This document shows, in pieces, positions 60,497-64,000 of a DNA stretch of 64,000 nucleotides. The translations under genes and the position numbers were made by a program. Source of the DNA: Chimonanthus salicifolius (Eukaryota; Streptophyta; Magnoliopsida; Laurales; Calycanthaceae); NCBI GenBank assembly GCA_013350335.1, contig CM023535.1, forward strand, positions 29,809,631 to 29,873,630, written 5' to 3'. The first letter of the stretch is position 1. Every line of letters starts with the position of its first letter. Below the pieces are notes generated by a model. That model ran no database searches and was not told the DNA's origin. It saw only the letters and a list, made by a program, of their open reading frames with translations.

Positions 60497-60526
60497 TTTC
60501 AGTAAATATTCATCTTATTGAGAATT

Positions 60527-60725
60527 TTTGACCCAATTAACCATTTTGACCCAATTTGATGTACATTACCCATCCATTATAATTTGACCCTTATAATATG
60601 TTCATAGGATCTTAGTTTGAGCAATGGGCCCCACTATTTTCTCATTTAACATCATAATTAATAAATTTACCAATCCAGGGGCATTTTCATAATTATCCAT
60701 TTCATTGAGAAATTGGGGTGTTACA
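60527..60725 (-). repeat. Truncated 5' LTR of A6
   Basis: Matches the last 200 bases of the left LTR (58060-58252), including GAGCAATGGGCCCCAC and TTGGGGTGTTACA. The remainder of this LTR is deleted. Confidence 0.88.
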
Positions 60726-61214
60726 GTAAAGGAATAACTAGACCATTCTTAAAATGGTCTAACACAAAATACTAGTTTTCAAAATTTATCTTATATCCAA
60801 AACCTTTTAAAATAATTATTACTCCCTTTCGGGGTTTTGACGGGCGGATTTTAAATACCATTTTCTGAAAATAAAATTATTTTAAAATCAGAAATACAAA
60901 TCCTTTATTAAGGAGAATAATATCATCCAATAATAATCACATATCAACATAATTTATAAAATAATCACAATAAGCGGTAAATTACCAAAATGCCCCTCCA
61001 GCTGGACGAGCTAGATCACTGAGCTCACTAGCTCGGATTGGGCCACACTTGGGTTTTTCACAAAGCCCTAACCGAAATCTTCGAGATTAACCGGTTAAAC
61101 AAGATTATTAAGCTAAACTACGCCTAATCTGGGTCAGGGTATTATAAAAAATATCCCGTTATTACCAATTGCCGTTAATATCCTGAGAACGGTATTTGTC
61201 ACAATGGTTCGTAT

Positions 61215-62160
61215 ATACGTATTTATATGGTTTCTCTCTCTTTTAAAAAGAATTCAAAAAATATGAAAAAAAGAAAAATTAAAGAACTTAATGTGAACAT
61301 ATTAAAATTAAAAAAGTTAATGTGAACATATTTTTTATAAAAATAACAATAACTTTTATAGATTATTAGATATATATATACATGTTTGGCGGAATGAATA
61401 CCAAAGTTGTGTCTCATTTTTTAAAAAAAATGAATTTTTTTAAAGAGTCCCAGGTCAACAACTCATCATCATAAAAAAAAAACTTTTCATTAGCTGGCTT
61501 TGAAACATGCTTTTTAAAATAACTTGTCCATCACTCACACTCTCATCAAATTAGAAACAGTTAATAGGATAAATTGATAAAAAAAAAAGGCTAATTAAAA
61601 GCACAAAAAAACTAATTAGTGAAAATCTTTCTATGCCCTTAATTTTAACCATTTGGTAAGCCAAAATTTAAAAATCTCACATGGATGTCTCACTTTAAAA
61701 AAAAAAAATTAAAGATTTTTTACCTCGTTCATCACAAAAAAAAAACTCTCCTCATTAGTTGTTTTTGTACATACTTCCTAAAATAACTAATCAATTACTC
61801 CCACTCCCATCAAATTAGGAGTAATTATAAGATAAATTGGTAAAAGAGACGTTAATTCATAGCACAAAAAAATCTAATGAGTAAAAAAATTGTCCATGCC
61901 TTTAATTTTCGCCATTTGGTAAACCAAAATTTTCATCCTAGATTGATCAAAATTTGATGAAATTTTCATCTAATTTCGAATAAAATGTCAACCTGGCCTA
62001 ATTAAATACCATTAATATCATTTTGGACTCTCCTAAGACTAAAAGATTTTGGACAAAATTTAGTATTGGGATTGCTAATATTGGTTTACATTTTGGATTT
62101 TTGAACATTTTTTGAACTAAAAAATTAGTCTAAACATTTTCTTTTGAAAAATAAAAAAAA
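61215..62160. other. AT-rich spacer with a diverged tandem duplication
   Basis: No gene seen. Within it, 61455-61680 and 61715-61935 are two direct copies of a unit of about 250 bp, sharing TCATCAAATTAG, GATAAATTG, AAAGCACAAAAAAACTAAT-like and CCATTTGGTAA words in the same order. Confidence 0.65.
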
Positions 62161-62210
62161 TTATATTGGCCGATACTATGGTGTATCGGCCGATACTGAC
62201 AGATACGTGT
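62161..62210. mobile_element. Fragment with hAT-type CGGCCGATA repeats
   Basis: Two TATYGGCCGATACT words resembling the subterminal repeats of the hAT-like elements at 18.5 and 20.8 kb. The fragment is cut by the gypsy C LTR edge, so it was probably that element's target. Confidence 0.5.
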
Positions 62211-62655
62211 CATGCCCTGACTCGATGTGGGCCCAGAACGCGACTGATTTTTTTTTTATACAACCATGCTTACCAATGATCTATGGGCCTCTAAAGCTGG
62301 CTCATCTAAATCCATAATCTATTGGACTCTAGGTTGAGCCAATATCACCTAGGTAAATGAACCAAACCTCAAAAGAGTCTAAAAGCTGGAAATTTTCAAC
62401 TGTCAATGTCGAACCCCTCGAGAGTTCTCGAGGCCCTCCATCTGTAAACAATTATGTATTTTTGCTTTACTCTCAGGTCGAGCCCCTCGAGGCCCTCAAA
62501 CTACATAAGGTTTGTTCGAGCCCCTCGAGCTGAGACCCAAATGTCATATTGTATTGCTCCCAACAGGAGCCCCTCAAGGTCAATTTCGAGGGCCTAGAAA
62601 TTGACAAAATTTGATATTCAGAATACCCCTTTGTTTTGATCCATCTTGAACTCAC
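62211..62655 (-). repeat. Gypsy C LTR remnant with CTCGAG palindromes
   Basis: Contains CCTCGAGAGTTCTCGAGG (62416-62433), GAGCCCCTCGAGGCCCTC (about 62480-62497) and GAGCCCCTCGAG (about 62518), plus a decayed unit near 62568. The LTR is joined to RT codons at about 62655 by deletion. Confidence 0.65.
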
Positions 62656-63408
62656 ACTCGTTGTGACTTGATTGAATCGCAGATAATCCATACACATTCT
62701 TAGGGAGTCATCTTTCTTTTTGACAAACAATACTGTTACTCCCCATGATGAAGTGCTATGCCCGATGAATCCCAATCGAAGTAGTTCATCAATCTGCTTA
62801 TTCAGTTCAGACATTTCTACTGGTGCCATCTTATAATGTGAAAGTTACACAGGTGTGGTGCCAATGAACAATTTGATCTCAAAGTCAATCTCCCGCTTGG
62901 GAAGTAGGCTTGAAAGTTCTCTTGGAAAGATATCAGCATAGTCTTTCACCACCGTCGATAATGTAGAGACGGGTCAATCCTCCAGTCTGATGCTATTCAG
63001 CAATATCCGTCTGACCTCGTCTGAATACTTCCCACACATAGACATTTTCAGTGTGTCCCCATAAACAATGAACTTGTGTCCCTCAGGTGACCAAAATGTT
63101 ACTCTCCTGCGGCAACAGTCAATACATGCGCTGTAGGTACTCAAACAATCCATGCCGAAAATCACATCGTACTCCATCATATCCATTACTAGATAGTCAA
63201 ACTCAAACTTGAAGTCAGTTAGTTTAGTGCTCACAGACTTACAAATCAACCCAAGTGATGTGTCTCCGACAACGGATACAACAGTGAATATAGATGACAG
63301 TTGTCGTACAAAAATACCCATAGCAGCAACAAAAACTGCAGATATAAAAGAGTGCGATGCACCAGAGTCAAATAAGGCAACAGTATAGGAGCTACCAATG
63401 ATAGCCAT
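62656..63408 (-). pseudogene. Gypsy C protease and start of reverse transcriptase
   Basis: The protease (63408-62974) has FDSGASHSF, the form DSG of the active site, and a later FGMDCLS block, ending at a TGA at 62974-62976. The same frame continues through a second stop (TAA near 62848) into the RT start: LPKREIDFEI, then [19 protein letters not shown] and [12 protein letters not shown], stopping at NQVTT near 62660 where LTR sequence takes over. Two nonsense stops and the loss of all later RT make it dead. Confidence 0.85.
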
Positions 63409-63449
63409 ACCTCGGATTACTGAGTGATCAACTGTCTCTAGAGCGTGAA

Positions 63450-63998
63450 CTAGAGAATATGCCCGTCCTGAAGATGCAGGAGGAAAAGATCATCCCGGTT
63501 GGCTCGGTGACCGAGACATATGAGATTGAGCAGGCCTGCCCGGCGGGCAATAGAATGCCCAGGATGGGGGTCCTTGACATAATTGAGGACAGTTTCTCTT
63601 GATGTCTGCCCACACTGAAAGCAAGAGAAGGTACTGCTAGATGACTGTGTTATCGGTGTTCGATAAAGCTGTGGACATGTCCTCCTTGTGTGGCCGATTT
63701 TCCCACAGTGATAGCAAAAGATATTACTGGTAGACTGCACAATCGATGAGGGGATTGGAGGTCGTGGAAGGTTTGGTCGGAACCTCTTGTGATCTTGGGA
63801 GGAACTTGCACCACTTTGCTTCCTCCTACGATTCATGAAATTTGCTGATTCCGCTAGGTCTTTCTCAACAACAAGTGCTCGACCTACTATCTCCGCATAG
63901 GTCTTTGCTGATGAGGATAACACTCTTGATCGGATGGTTGGGCGAAGACCCCTTTCGAACTTTCTGATCTTTTTGAGTTTTGTATCCACCAAATACAA
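63450..63998 (-). pseudogene. gag: Gypsy C gag, C-terminal part
   Basis: Runs off the window on its N-terminal side. Capsid tail words KKIRKFERGLRP and YAEIVGRALVVE are followed by a basic, Ser/Pro-rich linker and a complete knuckle CYHCGKIGHTRRTC. A second knuckle starts CFQCGQT but a small deletion removes its Gly-His; the original frame resumes as IKRNCPQLC. After the break the frame reads out to 63450. Confidence 0.85.
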
Positions 63999-64000
63999 AG

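Larger units (their letters stand above)
54566..60725 (-). mobile_element. Gypsy family A element A6, internally deleted
   Basis: Perfect 5-bp duplication GTAAA (54561-54565 and 60726-60730). Layout on the minus strand: a truncated 5' LTR (60725-60527), a deletion removing the rest of that LTR, the primer site, gag, protease and most of RT, then pol from late RT to chromodomain (60496-58316), a polypurine tract, and a full 3' LTR (58252-54566). It identifies the solo LTRs A1 to A5 as chromovirus LTRs. Confidence 0.92.
26801..61146 (-). mobile_element. Tandem chromovirus B: LTR-internal-LTR-internal-LTR
   Basis: Three LTRs (26801-33910, 39233-42419, 51792-61146) flank two internal regions (33911-39232 and 42420-51791), all on the minus strand. 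The outer flanks are AAAAA on both sides (26796-26800, 61147-61151), and the sequence beyond rejoins one MITE. This is therefore one locus rather than two independent insertions. The internals carry ORF0, gag, protease, RT, RNase H, integrase and a chromodomain, with a tRNA-iMet primer site next to each upstream LTR. Family A insertions lie at 27340-31225, 43373-47360 and 54566-60725. The C-terminal chromodomain and long LTRs suit the Tekay/Del type of chromovirus. Confidence 0.88.
51792..61146 (-). repeat. Gypsy B LTR copy B3 (5' LTR), interrupted by A6
   Basis: Left edge TATCACGCCCCGAC, a decayed TGTCACG. Right edge GGGTATTATA, a decayed GTATTACA, followed by the AAAAA duplication. About 3.2 kb without A6. 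The two parts join at GTAAA and match B1 and B2. Confidence 0.85.
26496..61207. mobile_element. Small inverted-repeat element split by gypsy B
   Basis: The left end CCTTGTGACAAATA (26496) and right end TATTTGTCACAATGG (61193-61207) are inverses apart from one inserted base. Flanks TTTGTAT (26489-26495) and TTCGTAT (61208-61214) look like a 7-bp target duplication with one mismatch. Without the gypsy insert the element is about 360 bp, rich in CGCGATAAA-type words. It is non-coding, hence a MITE candidate of unknown superfamily. Confidence 0.65.
62211..64000 (-). mobile_element. Gypsy element C, 3' part, internally deleted, runs off the window
   Basis: LTR-like left edge TGTCATGCCCTGACTC, similar to the family B edge TGTCACGCCCCGACC. 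About 440 bp of LTR is joined directly to truncated RT, followed by protease and gag on the minus strand. The 5' end lies right of the window. No LTR partner or target duplication can be checked. Confidence 0.75.

Noticed and set aside
62473..62829. A 118-residue frame read as complete reverse transcriptase
   Set aside because: Only the first third is RT; after NQVTT the codons come from the LTR remnant with CTCGAG repeats.

Overview
The window is plant nuclear DNA, very probably from a flowering plant. It is AT-rich and consists almost entirely of nested transposable elements around one intact cellular gene. The clades seen (Ty1/copia, Ty3/gypsy chromoviruses with a C-terminal chromodomain, non-autonomous hAT elements, a Stowaway-like MITE) and a plant CXE-type carboxylesterase are what point to a plant. 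I cannot name the species. No rRNA, tRNA gene, CRISPR array or bacterial-type operon was seen.

Left part (1-15908): an old, dead Ty1/copia element with short LTRs. It starts with the last bases of its 5' LTR and a tRNA-iMet primer binding site, and ends with a 3' LTR at 15679-15908. It was broken by solo LTRs of a long-LTR gypsy family, here called family A. A1 (932-4569) sits in the leader, A2 (4864-11370) sits just after the gag start codon, and A3 (7553-10661) sits inside A2. The degraded copia gag, protease, integrase and RT/RNase H follow at 11371-15700.

Middle (15909-26490): AT-rich spacer with fold-back repeats, two non-autonomous hAT elements with perfect 8-bp target duplications (18479-19023, 20752-22163), a Stowaway-like MITE, and a single-exon carboxylesterase gene (24440-25450) with an intact Ser-Asp-His triad and a TATA box. 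This is the only gene likely to serve the plant itself.

Right part (26496-61207): a small inverted-repeat element was split by a chromovirus, here called family B, on the minus strand. Family B has the unusual order LTR-internal-LTR-internal-LTR. Each internal region carries, 5' to 3' on the minus strand, a small zinc-knuckle ORF (ORF0), gag, protease, RT, RNase H, integrase and chromodomain. Both internal regions share several inactivating lesions. Three family A insertions then landed in it: A4 in the left LTR, A5 in the second integrase, and A6 in the right LTR. A6 still has pol and shows that the A units are LTRs of a chromovirus.

End (61208-64000): AT-rich spacer with a diverged tandem duplication, a fragment with hAT-like repeats, and the 3' part of another gypsy element (family C: gag, protease, partial RT on the minus strand) that runs off the window.

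The most unusual theme is hairpins. Family A LTRs hold about 45 dispersed hairpins built on GGTTCGGCCAT / ATGGCCGAACC plus two other hairpin modules, some with compensatory base-pair changes. The LTRs of families B and C have their own clusters of short palindromes.
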